Assembly (NCBI GenBank): GCA_964617665.1
Contig: CAZUAH010000744.1
Location: forward strand, 1 to 6,128
Direction of reading: 5' to 3'
Source of the DNA: JADHUC01 sp964617665
GTDB taxonomy: Bacteria > Planctomycetota > Planctomycetia > Pirellulales > Pirellulaceae
Length of the DNA stretch: 6,128 bases
Part shown: in pieces, positions 5,406 to 6,128 of the stretch
How the letters are laid out: each line of letters opens with the position of its first letter
Numbering within the stretch: position 1 is the stretch's first letter
Notes under the pieces: generated by a model
Seen by the model: only the letters and a program-made list of their open reading frames with translations
Databases searched by the model: none
Told to the model about the DNA's origin: nothing
Position numbers and translations under genes: made by a program

Positions 5406-5509
5406 CTCGTTTCCAGTCAGAAACGAGCGATCGGTCTGGCAGAACCGCTCGTTTGTTTCCATGCGAGCGTGTGGGATTCGGTTGGACCGCTCTTGCGTGT
5501 CAGACCGAT
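5406..5509 (+). promoter_or_regulatory. Cluster of competing inverted repeats in the leader of the secreted protein
   Basis: Three exact or near-exact pairings interlock. A: CTCGTTTC (5406-5413) with GAAACGAG (5420-5427), 8 bp, 6-nt loop. B: AAACGAGCG (5421-5429) with CGCTCGTTT (5446-5454), 9 bp, followed by GTTTCC, which gives a terminator-like tail TTTGTTT. C: ATCGGTCTGGC (5430-5440) with GTCAGACCGAT (5499-5509), 11 bp with one G-T pair. A and B share an arm and exclude each other. The 5' arm of C lies in the loop of B, which makes a pseudoknot-like arrangement. GAGCG and CGCTC also alternate at 5425, 5446, 5465 and 5488. The set lies 86-189 nt before the ATG at 5595. An attenuator-like leader or a structured RNA is plausible; no known family is recognised. 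Confidence 0.45.
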
Positions 5510-5594
5510 TAAACAGAGTAGTAGCGCCGATCCGGTTTTCTCCGTGTTGCCGGGACCGGCTTCACAGCCATGCCTCGCATATGAGATTGCGGAA

Positions 5595-6128
5595 ATGAAC
5601 ACCACGTCATCCTCTTGCGGTTGGTGCCACTGTTTACTAACGATTGCGGTCTCTTGCGGATTGCTTGTCGGCTCGGTTCACGCGGACCCGGTAGTCCCCG
5701 GCACTGGTAAGAAAGTCGAAAGCGTCGGAGACGACTTCGAGGACAAAGATTGGGAGTACACCCTGAATTCCCCGAAAAGCACCCGGAATATCGACGATCG
5801 GGAACGAACGCCATCCGGTGAATCGGTCAACGCCCGCTGGTACGAAGGCATGAAACGTGGTCAACCGGATATCGTAAGACGCGTTGAAACACCGAAAAAC
5901 GGTCTGCCTGGCAGCAAGGGCTCGCTGTTGCTGCGTTCGCTCTGGACCGGTCTACCTGGTCGCCCAAGCTACCGGATGCAACAGGACGACTTCATTGCCG
6001 ACGTCAACTATCGATTGGGCGCGAGGATCCCAGTCGATCGTACGCCAAGCGTAGTCGTTCGCGTCTTCCTACCGCCAGTCGATACCTGGGAAGACCGCAC
6101 GGGCCCTCATTTTGGCTTTCGCACGTCG
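5595..6128 (+). CDS. Secreted protein of unknown function (N-terminal 178 aa, 3' end outside window)
   Basis: The frame is open from ATG 5595-5597 to the right edge. Residues 1-30 look like a Sec signal peptide: a polar start containing three cysteines (8, 11, 13), a hydrophobic core LLTIAVSCGLLVGSV, and likely cleavage after VHA at 30. AVSC at 18-21 is a poor lipobox, so a lipoprotein is less likely. The mature part begins DPVVPGTGKK and continues with DDFEDKDWEYTLNSPKSTRN (46-65), SVNARWYEGMKRGQPDIV (77-94), GLPGSKGSLLLRSL (103-116), YRMQQDDFIADVNYR (126-140) and PSVVVRVFLPP (151-161). Alternating hydrophobic strands after a DDFED...W opening resemble carbohydrate-binding or laminin-G-like beta-sandwiches, but no motif settles this. 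I have the impression of a conserved planctomycete secreted protein, which I cannot confirm. The Shine-Dalgarno is weak (GAGA at 5583-5586). Nearby upstream repeats may regulate it. Confidence 0.85.
   Translation, partial: MNTTSSSCGWCHCLLTIAVSCGLLVGSVHADPVVPGTGKKVESVGDDFEDKDWEYTLNSPKSTRNIDDRERTPSGESVNARWYEGMKRGQPDIVRRVETPKNGLPGSKGSLLLRSLWTGLPGRPSYRMQQDDFIADVNYRLGARIPVDRTPSVVVRVFLPPVDTWEDRTGPHFGFRTS

Noticed and set aside
5275..5598. A 107-codon plus-strand frame ending in ATGA overlap with the secreted protein start
   Set aside because: The overlap looks like coupling, but the product is low quality, starts at a TTG inside a TTGACA box, has no ribosome binding site and runs through the inverted repeat cluster.

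Overview
The window reads as a piece of a planctomycete chromosome, most likely Pirellulales (Rhodopirellula/Blastopirellula type). The two strongest pointers are a secreted beta-helix protein whose N-terminus carries the LEPR-type motif LEDRRLLSAD, and a BBP7-family outer-membrane barrel protein; both families are typical of Planctomycetes. The window is moderately GC-rich, genes are loosely packed, and several Shine-Dalgarno sites are weak or absent.

Layout. (1) 1-2069, minus strand: 5' part of a large secreted cell-surface protein that runs off the left edge. It has LEPR, choice-of-anchor D, CSLREA, parallel beta-helix and choice-of-anchor Q modules, and the start of a GEVED domain. (2) 2070-2452: a gene-free regulatory stretch. 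It holds a good sigma70-type promoter for gene 1 inside a 23-bp dyad, a structured leader of about 160 nt with several inverted repeats, and the minus-strand terminator of the next unit. (3) 2453-2566, minus: a candidate 37-aa small ORF with a strong ribosome binding site that overlaps a 9-bp stem. It lies between the BBP7 stop codon and the terminator. (4) 2640-4010, minus: BBP7 barrel protein with a signal peptide. (5) 4011-4342: divergent intergenic region with a possible 18-codon upstream ORF. (6) 4343-4828, plus: unrecognised soluble protein, tail-to-tail with (7) 4825-5226, minus: VOC/glyoxalase-fold protein; their stop codons overlap. (8) 5227-5594: gene-free stretch with an unusual set of competing inverted repeats upstream of (9) 5595-6128 and beyond, plus: a secreted protein of unknown function, cut by the right edge.

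The window shows no single pathway. Three of the main products are exported: the beta-helix protein, the barrel, and the secreted protein at the right end. The two central genes look cytoplasmic. No mobile element, CRISPR array, rRNA or tRNA was seen. The parts most worth following up are noncoding: the stem that overlaps the small ORF's ribosome binding site (2573-2629), the dyad over the gene 1 promoter (2243-2265), and the interlocking repeats at 5406-5509.
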